From Caulobacter sp. (GTDB lineage Bacteria; Pseudomonadota; Alphaproteobacteria; Caulobacterales; Caulobacteraceae), in contig JAQGIK010000001.1 of the NCBI GenBank assembly GCA_028291265.1, positions 1 to 39,058 of the forward strand: DNA of 39,058 nucleotides, in the 5' to 3' direction. The notes under the pieces are model-generated. The model did no database searches and was not told where the DNA came from. It saw only the letters and a program-made list of their open reading frames with translations. Shown here piece by piece: positions 25,818 to 32,526 of this stretch; position 1 is the first letter of the stretch; each line of letters begins with the position of its first letter. The position numbers and the translations under genes are program-made.

Positions 25818-26768
25818 CTACCGGCTGGCTGGCGCGGCGCAAACCGCCTTGCTGGTGGCCTCGCGCAGGACTTGTAGATAGCCAGGTGCCACAAGCATTT
25901 GATCCGTAACGCCTTTCGCTCGAAGCATCCGGTGGATTTTCGGTAGTGTGTAGCAGCTTACCCACATGAACATGTGGTGCTCGCAGTGGTAGTTGACGAA
26001 GTAGGGGGCGAGCAGGGCGCGCTCCAGGACGTTGGCCTTCGTCGTGCGCGCATGGCGCAGGGGGTCGGGCTCGTCCTTGGCGATGCAGGCGTGCTCGGCG
26101 ATGTTGCGCAGGCGGGTGACCAGGGGGAGCCAGGTCGCCTGCGGCAGCAGCCAGAGGACCGGCCAGGCCCACCAGAAGCCGAACGGGGCGGTGACGGCGA
26201 CGGTGATCAACATGCCGAGGAAGAAGCGTTTGCGGACGACGACGGCCTTTTTGAGGATCGGCCAGAGGGGCTGGTCGGGGGTGCGCTCGCTCAGGGCCTT
26301 CACCAGGCCGGCCCAGCGCTGCTTGTAGTAGGTCTGGCCGGTGAGGTCGCGGACGACCTTGCGCCACAGGGACTTGCGGGTGATCGGGAAGGGGGCCGAG
26401 AGGACCAGGTCGGGGTCCTCGGCCTGCTGGGCGAACCGGTGGTGGCCCAAGTGGTAGGTGCGGTAGGCGACCAGGCCGCCGGGGGTCAGGTAGTCGCCGA
26501 GAAAGTCGTTGGCTTTCAGGTCCGGGTGCAGGGCGCCGTGGGCGGCGTCGTGCATCAGGATGGCCAGGCCCAGCTGCCGGGCGCCGATGATCATCACGGC
26601 CAGCGGGATGGTGATCGGCCAGAGGAAGGCCATGGCGGCGGCGGCGACGATGACCAGCCAGGCGTGGGCGATCAGGGCCGGGCCCTTCCAGGCCGACTTC
26701 TCCGACAGCGGGGCCCATTCCTCGGGCGTGAAGTAGGTCTTTGCGGCGACACGGGCGGCGGCGGCCAT
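25818..26768 (-). CDS. membrane fatty acid desaturase with replaced C-terminus
   Basis: A 316-residue membrane di-iron desaturase. The three histidine boxes are HDAAH (73-77), HLGHH (106-110) and HCEHH (261-265), separated by hydrophobic segments. The enzyme inserts a double bond into a fatty acyl chain or a related lipid, using O2 and an electron donor. Residues 266-316 (DNA 25818-25973) are visibly AT-richer than the rest and align with two orphan tails downstream, so the C-terminus appears to have been swapped while all iron ligands stay intact. The ATG overlaps the TetR gene stop by one base, forming an operon. Confidence 0.88.
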   Translation of the reverse strand: MAAAARVAAKTYFTPEEWAPLSEKSAWKGPALIAHAWLVIVAAAAMAFLWPITIPLAVMIIGARQLGLAILMHDAAHGALHPDLKANDFLGDYLTPGGLVAYRTYHLGHHRFAQQAEDPDLVLSAPFPITRKSLWRKVVRDLTGQTYYKQRWAGLVKALSERTPDQPLWPILKKAVVVRKRFFLGMLITVAVTAPFGFWWAWPVLWLLPQATWLPLVTRLRNIAEHACIAKDEPDPLRHARTTKANVLERALLAPYFVNYHCEHHMFMWVSCYTLPKIHRMLRAKGVTDQMLVAPGYLQVLREATSKAVCAAPASR

Positions 26769-27382
26769 CAGGCGTCTCCTCGCACAGGGGTGAGGCGGAG
26801 CAGGGCGAGCATGTCTTCGACGGCCTCCGAGACGGTGGCTTCGGTGGCGCCTTCGCGCAGGGCGACGCCGAGGGCCAGGGTCCAGAAGCGGCGGGCGGTC
26901 GTGGCGGGGTCTTCGGCCCCGGTCCAGCCGCGGCGGCGGCGGACGTCGGCGTAGGCGCGGTCGCCCTCGGCGTGCAGGCGCTCGAAGGTGCGCTCGATCA
27001 GGGGGGCGAGGTCCTGGCGGCGGCGGGTCAGGGACAGGGCCTCGACGAACAGGGCCAGGCCGGGCGAGCCGACGACGGTCTCGACCAGCCGGCGGTTGTA
27101 GTCGCCGCCCGTCGGCGCGGTCGAGGCGGCGGCCTCGGCCTGGGCGGCGACATAGAGCATCTCGCGGCAGGCGGCCTCGACGAACAGGGCCTCCTTGGTG
27201 CGGAAATAGTAGGTGACCTGGCTGGGGTAGGCGCCGGCGGCGGCGGCGATCTCGGCCACCGCGACGGCGGCGGCGCCGCGCTGCTTGAACAGTTCGACGG
27301 CGGCGTCGAGCAGGCGCGAGCGCATCCGCTTGCCGGGCTCGCGCAACGCGCGCAGGTCGGTCAGGGTCTGCACCTTCGCCAT
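26768..27382 (-). CDS. TetR family transcriptional regulator of the desaturase
   Basis: A 204-residue regulator: the N-terminal helix-turn-helix covers about residues 20-65 (RSRLLDAAVELFKQRGAAAVAVAEIAAAAGAYPSQVTYYFRTKEAL), and the C-terminal part is the ligand-binding helical domain. It is in one operon with the desaturase, so it probably senses a fatty acid or acyl-CoA, in the manner of FabR or DesT (inference). ATG 27382 is chosen; an ATG at 27400 would add MAYKQA, but that codon lies within the likely operator. It is divergent from the secreted protein gene at 27.5 kb. Confidence 0.85.
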   Translation of the reverse strand: MAKVQTLTDLRALREPGKRMRSRLLDAAVELFKQRGAAAVAVAEIAAAAGAYPSQVTYYFRTKEALFVEAACREMLYVAAQAEAAASTAPTGGDYNRRLVETVVGSPGLALFVEALSLTRRRQDLAPLIERTFERLHAEGDRAYADVRRRRGWTGAEDPATTARRFWTLALGVALREGATEATVSEAVEDMLALLRLTPVRGDA

Positions 27383-27389
27383 GGCTTGT

Positions 27390-27404
27390 TTGTACGCCAT
27401 ACAA
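27390..27404. promoter_or_regulatory. TetR operator-like palindrome
   Basis: TTGTA-CGCCA-TACAA is a 5-bp inverted repeat with a 5-bp spacer, AT-rich in a GC-rich area. It lies 8 bp upstream of the TetR start and in the gap between two divergent genes, so binding there would give autorepression and might also affect the 27475 gene. Confidence 0.6.
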
Positions 27405-27474
27405 GAACGGCGGTCAATCGCTGGACAGACTCCCGCGTTCGTCGCACGCTGGTCGTCCCTGGGGAGGGACGACG

Positions 27475-27837
27475 ATGACACTGACGAAGACAGCTGGCGC
27501 GTTGACCATTGCCCTTGCGCTCGGGCTGACGGCGGCCGGGCAGGCGGGGGCCTGCTCCATCGACGCCAATGGCAAGCTGAGCGTCAAGAAGGGCGATCCC
27601 TATCCCGGCGCCAAGGGCAAGGCCTGGTATTCGCAGGGCAAGGCGCTGACCCTCGATGGCGACAGCTACAAGAAGACCGGGTCGCCGCGGGTGTTCGGCG
27701 AGTCCGAGTTCAGCTTCATCAAGAAGGTCGGCGAGATGGAGGGGATTCCCTTCTACCGCGACGAGGACCTGCCCAACCTGCTGTTCGTGCCGATCGACGC
27801 GGCGACCTGTACGTTCCACGCCTACGACAAGGGGTAG
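27475..27837 (+). CDS. small secreted protein of unknown function
   Basis: A 120-residue protein with a signal peptide (MTLTKTAGALTIALALGLTA, cleavage after AGA, giving a mature start near Cys27). The cysteine right after the cleavage point (GQAGACSID) could make it a lipoprotein, but the lipobox is weak. The mature part has basic and aromatic stretches (KGKAWYSQGKAL, SFIKKVGEMEGIPFYRDEDLP) and a second cysteine near the end. No family recognised. GGGGAGGG precedes the ATG. Confidence 0.7.
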   Translation: MTLTKTAGALTIALALGLTAAGQAGACSIDANGKLSVKKGDPYPGAKGKAWYSQGKALTLDGDSYKKTGSPRVFGESEFSFIKKVGEMEGIPFYRDEDLPNLLFVPIDAATCTFHAYDKG

Positions 27838-27853
27838 GACCCCTTCAGAGAAA

Positions 27854-27890
27854 CCCCGGCGGGACGGCGGGGGATGCTGGCCCGCCGGGG
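27854..27890 (-). terminator. terminator of RTX gene 1
   Basis: CCCCGGCGGG (27854-27863) pairs with CCCGCCGGGG (27881-27890), a perfect 10-bp stem with a 17-base loop. On the minus strand it is followed by TTTCTCT, so it should end transcription coming from the RTX gene. It lies between two convergent genes and may also act on the plus strand, where no U-run follows. Confidence 0.65.
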
Positions 27891-27895
27891 CCGGC

Positions 27896-30800
27896 CTACC
27901 CGAACAGCCAGTCCGCCTTGGGATCGGGTGCGGACGGGGCGGGCAGGCCGATGAAGTCGGCGGCCGTCAGCTGCGCCGCCATGACGCCGGTCAGGATGAC
28001 GTAGCCGCCGTCGGCGAAGATGACCTTGGCCCCGGCCGCCAGGTTGCTGATCGACATATAGCCGCCGTAGGCGGTGACATCGATCAGGTCGATGCCGTCC
28101 TGGAAGTCGGCGATGGTGTTGGCCCCGTCGCCGGGCCCGAACACGAAGCGGTCGGCTCCGGCCCCGCCGGTCAGGGTGTCCTGGCCCGCCCCGCCGACCA
28201 GAACGTCGTCGCCGTCGCCGCCATTCAGCTTGTCGGCCCCCAGGCCGCCGTTCAGCACATCGGCGCCGCCCATGCCATTGAGGATGTCGTTGCCGTCGAG
28301 GCCGTTGAGGGTCTCCAGCAGGTCCGTGCCGGTGAGGGTGTTGGCGCCGGCCGTGCCGTTGATCGTCGCCTGTGAACCGGCCGGGTCCATCGGCGGCGGA
28401 GGCGGAGGCGGAGGCGGAGGCGGAGGTGGTGGTGGGGGGGGCGGAGGCGGCGGGGGTGGCGGCGGCGACATGCTGGTGATGAAGTCGGCGGCGCTGAGCT
28501 GGGCCGCCTGGATGCCCGTCAGGGTGACGTAGCCGCCGTCGGCGAAGATGACCTTGGCCCCGCCCGCCAGCTGGCTGATCGAGCTGTAGACGCCGCCGTA
28601 GCCGGTGATGTCGATCAGGTCGATGCCGTCCTGGAAGTCGGTGACGGTGTTGGCCCCGTCGCCGGTGGCCAGCACGAAGACGTCGGCTCCGGCCCCGCCG
28701 GTCAGGGTGTCCTGGCCGGCGCCGCCGACCAGGATGTCGGTTCCGTCGCCGCCGTTCAGCTTGTCGGCCCCGTCGCCGCCGTTGAGGACGTCGCCGCCCC
28801 CCAGGCCATTGAGGATGTCATTGCCGCCCAGGCCGTTGATGGTCTCGAACAGGTCCGTGCCGTTGATGGTATTGGCGCTGACCGTGCCGTTCAGGGTCGC
28901 CTCCGAGCCGGGCAGGGAACCGCCCGGCGGTGGCGGAGGCGGCGGCATCGGCGGCAGGATGAACTGGGCGTTGGTCATCTGGGCGAGGAACCTGTCCTGC
29001 ACGGTGATGTCGGCGCCGTTGGCCAGATGCACGATGACGTCGCTGCCGCTGGCGGTCAGGGACAGATAGCCGCCGACCGCGGTCAGATCGATCTTGTCGA
29101 CCCCCACGTCGAAGTCGGTGATGACGTCGTGGCCGGAGCCAGGGGGGCCGTCGGCGGGGGCCAGAACGAAGATATCCGCGCCGGCCCCGCCGCTCATCAC
29201 GTCGTCGCCGTAGCCGCCGTACAGCTTGTCGGCCCCGTTGCCGCCCTCGAGGACGTCGTCGCCGTCGAGGCCGGAGAGGGCGTCGTCGCCGGCCCCGCCC
29301 TCAAGGCGGTTGTTCGTCTCCCGTCCGGCCAGGGCATCGCCCGCCTGGCCGCCGACCAGGTTCTCGATGTCGCTGAAGGTATCGCCCTGCGCCTCGCCGG
29401 CATTGACTCCCGGATTGATCAGGCTGGCGGTCACGGCCTGGCTGGCGAAGACGTAGGAGACGGTGTCGCTGCCCGATCCGCCGCTGAAGGTGTCGATGCC
29501 CTGGCCGCCGTTGAGGAGGTCGTCGCCGCCGCCGCCGCTCAGGGTGTTGCCGGCGCCGTCGCCGGTGAGGATGTCGCCGAAGCCGGAGCCGAGGACGCCC
29601 TCGATCTGGCTGAAGGTGTCGCCGGCCGCCTCGCCGCCGTTCAGGAGCGAATTGGCGAGATTGACGGTGACATTGGCGGCGGAGCCCGAATAGTCGGCGG
29701 TGTCGAAGCCGTCGCCGCCGTTGAGAATATCGGCGCCCATGCCGCCGGCGAGAACGTCGTCGCCGAGCCCGCCGTCGAGGGTGTCGTCGCCGGCCAGGCC
29801 GACCAGGCCGTCGGCCCCGCCGCCGCCGGCCAGGAGGTTGGCGCCGCCGTCGCCGGTCAGCTTGTCATCGAACCCCGAGCCCGTGAGGTTCTCGACCGAG
29901 ACGTAGGTGTCGAGGAAGGCCTGGCCGGTGTTGCCGGCGCCATTGGCGCCCAGGTTGACCGTCAGGCCGTCGGCCGCGCCCTGATAGGAGGCGGTGTCGA
30001 CGCCGTCGCCGCCGTTCAGGTTGTCGCCGCCCTCGCCGCCGAAGAGCAGATCGTCGCCGAACTCACCGAACAGGTTGTCCGCGCCCCCCAGGCCGAAGAG
30101 TTGGTCGCCGCCCTCCTGGCCGCGCAGGATGTTGCCCAGGCCGTCGCCGGTCAGCTTGTCGTTGAAACCGCCGCCGGTCAGGTTTTCGATCAGGGCGTAG
30201 GTGTCGCCCGCCGCCCAGCCGGCGTTGTTCGGGGCGTTGGTCAGGTCGGCGATGAGGCCGGTGGTGGCGTCGAAATAGGAGACGGTGTCGGAACCGCCCT
30301 GGCCGTTGAAGGCGTCGACGCCGAGGCCGCCGATCAGGATGTTGTCGAGGCTGTTGCCGGTCAGGCTGTCGTTGAAGGCGGTGCCTTCAAGGTGTTCGAC
30401 GGAGATGTAGGCGTCGCCGGCCGCGTCGCCGGTGTTGAAGTTCGAGGCTGCAAGATTGGCCGTCACGGCCGCGAAGGCGTGGCGATAGGTGACAAAGTCG
30501 TCGCCGTCGCCGCCGTCGAGAAGATCCGCCCCGGCCATGCCCTCCAGGAAGTCGTTGCCGGCCCCGCCGAGCAGGGTGTTGAAGCCGGCGTGGCCGATCA
30601 GGTAGTCGCCGAAGGCCGTGCCCTCGATGTGCTCGATGGCGTTGAAGGTGTCGCCGGCGGCTTCGCCGGTCTGGGTGACGCCGAGGCTGGAGAGGCTGGC
30701 CGTCACGCCGGAGGCGGCGCCGGCGTAGGAGGCCATGTCGAAGCCGCCGCCGCCGTTCAGGCTGTCGGCCCCCGCGCCGCCGGTCAGGACGTTGTCGCTG

Positions 30801-31369
30801 TTGTTGCCGGTCAGGATGTCGTCGAAGGCGCTGCCGATCAGGTTCTCGATCGAGACATAGGTGTCGCCGGCCGCCGCCCCGGTGTTGGCGTTGAAGCCCT
30901 GGAGGAGGGCGGCGACCCCGCTGGTGGCGCTCCTGTAGGAGGCGGTGTCGGAGCCGCCGCCGCCGTTGAGGAGGTCGGCGCCGAGGCCGCCTTCGAGGAT
31001 GTTGTTCCCGGCGTCGCCGAACAGGCTGTCGTTGAAGTTGGAGCCGGTCAGGTTCTCGATGCTGCTGTAGGTGTCGCCCAGCGCATGGCCGAAGTTGATG
31101 CTCGGGTCGAGCAGGCTGGCCTTCACCAGGGACGGGGCGGTCGCGTAGCTGGCGGTGTCGATGCCGTCGCCGCCGGTCAGGGCGTCCTTGCCGCCGCTGC
31201 CGATCAGGACGTCGTTTCCGGCCAGGCCGTTGAGGGTGTCGTTGCCGGCCCCGGCGGTCAGGGTGTCATTGCCGGCCGTGCCGGTGACGGTCTGGTTGGC
31301 GACCGGGGGCGGCGGCGCCATCAGCGGGGCGTCGTCCTTCAGGCGAAGGGTGCGGGTGGACTTGATCAT
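27896..31369 (-). CDS. RTX-type calcium-binding repeat protein 1, polyproline-containing
   Basis: An 1157-residue acidic protein built almost wholly of hemolysin-type calcium-binding nonapeptides (GGxGxDxLxG, for example GGAGADSLNGGGG). In the first ~750 residues they alternate with a recurring module with the pattern D.ASY ... V.A.L ... GDTY.SIE.L.GS.F.D.L.G. Three C-terminal blocks end in a FVL/FVFxxGDGxxT(I/V).DF.DGID.ID motif; the last two are separated by 25 consecutive prolines. There is no signal peptide (MIKSTRTLRLKDDAP). The end DPKADWLFG is nearly shared with RTX protein 2, so it is the likely type I secretion signal. No type I transporter is encoded here. Probably an extracellular or surface protein; function unknown. 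Confidence 0.88.
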   Translation of the reverse strand: MIKSTRTLRLKDDAPLMAPPPPVANQTVTGTAGNDTLTAGAGNDTLNGLAGNDVLIGSGGKDALTGGDGIDTASYATAPSLVKASLLDPSINFGHALGDTYSSIENLTGSNFNDSLFGDAGNNILEGGLGADLLNGGGGSDTASYRSATSGVAALLQGFNANTGAAAGDTYVSIENLIGSAFDDILTGNNSDNVLTGGAGADSLNGGGGFDMASYAGAASGVTASLSSLGVTQTGEAAGDTFNAIEHIEGTAFGDYLIGHAGFNTLLGGAGNDFLEGMAGADLLDGGDGDDFVTYRHAFAAVTANLAASNFNTGDAAGDAYISVEHLEGTAFNDSLTGNSLDNILIGGLGVDAFNGQGGSDTVSYFDATTGLIADLTNAPNNAGWAAGDTYALIENLTGGGFNDKLTGDGLGNILRGQEGGDQLFGLGGADNLFGEFGDDLLFGGEGGDNLNGGDGVDTASYQGAADGLTVNLGANGAGNTGQAFLDTYVSVENLTGSGFDDKLTGDGGANLLAGGGGADGLVGLAGDDTLDGGLGDDVLAGGMGADILNGGDGFDTADYSGSAANVTVNLANSLLNGGEAAGDTFSQIEGVLGSGFGDILTGDGAGNTLSGGGGDDLLNGGQGIDTFSGGSGSDTVSYVFASQAVTASLINPGVNAGEAQGDTFSDIENLVGGQAGDALAGRETNNRLEGGAGDDALSGLDGDDVLEGGNGADKLYGGYGDDVMSGGAGADIFVLAPADGPPGSGHDVITDFDVGVDKIDLTAVGGYLSLTASGSDVIVHLANGADITVQDRFLAQMTNAQFILPPMPPPPPPPGGSLPGSEATLNGTVSANTINGTDLFETINGLGGNDILNGLGGGDVLNGGDGADKLNGGDGTDILVGGAGQDTLTGGAGADVFVLATGDGANTVTDFQDGIDLIDITGYGGVYSSISQLAGGAKVIFADGGYVTLTGIQAAQLSAADFITSMSPPPPPPPPPPPPPPPPPPPPPPPPPMDPAGSQATINGTAGANTLTGTDLLETLNGLDGNDILNGMGGADVLNGGLGADKLNGGDGDDVLVGGAGQDTLTGGAGADRFVFGPGDGANTIADFQDGIDLIDVTAYGGYMSISNLAAGAKVIFADGGYVILTGVMAAQLTAADFIGLPAPSAPDPKADWLFG
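28391..28465 (-). repeat. CCN triplet tract, 25 prolines
   Basis: On the minus strand 25 codons in a row are CCN, mixing CCG, CCT and CCC with some CCA. The tract joins two similar ~115-residue calcium-binding blocks of RTX protein 1. Any slippage by one triplet keeps the frame. Confidence 0.9.
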
Positions 31370-31435
31370 CGTGGCACATCCCAGGACGCCGCTGGTCAGC
31401 GGCCGAGAGGCGGCGCGGTGATGCGCTGCTTATCC

Positions 31436-31525
31436 GGGGAATATGTGCCGGGGGATGGGGCCGATCAGGCGCGGCGGCGCGCGGCGGCGCGCGCTGTCGC
31501 GTGAGAAGTTGCGCGTTGTTGCGCG
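31436..31525 (-). promoter_or_regulatory. RTX gene 1 control region with 10-bp phased repeats
   Basis: The 15-bp string GGGGAATATGTGCCG (31436-31450) also stands before RTX gene 2. Farther upstream, GCGGCGGCGC is repeated twice in tandem (31471-31490), and GTTGCGCG occurs at 31508-31515 and 31518-31525, 10 bp apart, ending right at the stop codon of the HTH gene. The shared element, AT-rich in its middle (minus-strand CATATT), is a possible -10; the repeats are likely regulator sites (inference). No other gene is seen in this gap. Confidence 0.5.
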
Positions 31526-32416
31526 CTAGAGGTCGTCGTCGATGGTCATCGGGCCGCGCGACATCGAGCGGGCCAGGGCCATGGTCATCAACAGCTCGCC
31601 GCCGAGGGCGGCCGCCCTGGGGCCGTAGTCGCCCAGCAGGTGGTCGCGGATCTCCTGTGGCACGGAGCCTTCCGGAGCCAGCGGCGGCAGGCGGATGAGC
31701 GCCTGGTAGCGGGCCTCGTCAGCCTCCACGTCGCCGCTCAGGGGGCCGATGTGGTGCAGGATGGCGGGCGCGGCGGTAATCGTGCGGCCGGCGTCCGGGG
31801 CCTGAGACAGGGTGATGCCGTCGAGGATCTCGACCCGCCGCTGCAGCACGCCGTTGAAGATGCCGAACACCATGGCGCCGGTCAGCGGCTGGCAGCTGAT
31901 CGAGAAGACGTGCTGGTGCATGGGAAATATCCAGCCGTCGAGTTCGGTGCCGGCGATGCCCATGCGGAAGGTCAGCAGGCCCGAGGCGTCGCGCCGGACG
32001 ATGCCGTGGTCGTGCAGGAACTGGTTGGGGGCCAGGGCGACCGGGCGGGTGGTGCGGAAGAAGCCTTCGTAGGCGCTGGCGCGCAGTTCCGAGGCGGCCA
32101 GGATCTGGTCCATCAGGGCCGGGGGCAGCTTCAGGCCGTCGGCCCGCTGGCTCTTCCGGGGCGCCGATGCGGCCCCGAGGGCCTCGGCGAAGCCGGGGAG
32201 GTCGCGGTCCCAGTCAAGCATGGAGAAGGCCGGCCGGCGGGCGGCGACCAGGGCGGTGAGGCGCTCGAGGTTGTAGTCGGAGGGCAGGGCCTGGCCGTTC
32301 AGCCAGCGGGCGACGCCCGACTTGTGGACGGCCAGGTCGGCGGCCAGACGGCCGCGGCTCATCGACAGGGCCTTGAGGGTCAGGTCGAGTTTGGCGGCAA
32401 ACGAGTCGATGGCCAT
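31526..32416 (-). CDS. HTH regulator paralog 1 (Cro/CI-like N-terminus)
   Basis: A 296-residue protein. The first 60 residues form a Cro/CI-like helix-turn-helix (FAAKLDLTLKALSMSRGRLA, then HKSGVARWLNG and NLERLTALVAAR). The rest is an uncharacterised domain with conserved pieces AYEGFF.TTRP, (M/I)VRRDASGL, GAM.FGIFNGV, DGITLS and LGPLSGD or IGPLSGD, which is also present in the paralog at 35.8 kb. It probably binds DNA and senses an unknown signal. The start MAIDSF at 32416 matches METDSF of the paralog. It precedes RTX gene 1 on the same strand. A CCGGACC-N11-GGTCCGG inverted repeat (32419-32443) lies just upstream of the start. Confidence 0.8.
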   Translation of the reverse strand: MAIDSFAAKLDLTLKALSMSRGRLAADLAVHKSGVARWLNGQALPSDYNLERLTALVAARRPAFSMLDWDRDLPGFAEALGAASAPRKSQRADGLKLPPALMDQILAASELRASAYEGFFRTTRPVALAPNQFLHDHGIVRRDASGLLTFRMGIAGTELDGWIFPMHQHVFSISCQPLTGAMVFGIFNGVLQRRVEILDGITLSQAPDAGRTITAAPAILHHIGPLSGDVEADEARYQALIRLPPLAPEGSVPQEIRDHLLGDYGPRAAALGGELLMTMALARSMSRGPMTIDDDL

Positions 32417-32526
32417 GGCCGGACCTTCCGGGGACTGGTCCGGAAAGGCAAGGCGCCTCACAACCGTGAGGAGGCCCCGGACGTGGCGTGTCTACGGCGG
32501 CGCGCCCCGTCCGGTTCACTTCCGGG

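Larger units (their letters stand above)
24347..25973. mobile_element. two candidate inserted units in the desaturase 3' end
   Basis: Unit 1 (about 24347-25307, 961 bp) holds one plus-strand gene and desaturase tail 2. Unit 2 (about 25308-25973, 666 bp) holds another plus-strand gene and the tail now fused to the full desaturase. All three junctions, in the minus-strand sense, fall at the same codon, just after the third histidine box, and share TTCATG. Both units look AT-richer than the host. No integrase, transposase or terminal inverted repeats are seen, so the mechanism is unknown; trans-acting recombination or homologous exchange at the desaturase are the options. The boundaries are inferred from protein alignment by eye. 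Confidence 0.5.

Noticed and set aside
29027..31504. 825-codon open frame on the plus strand across RTX gene 1
   Set aside because: It is the antisense shadow of the RTX repeats; its product is a low-complexity Ala/Val/Gly repeat with no start signal and no family. The minus-strand frame has the clear calcium-binding repeats.
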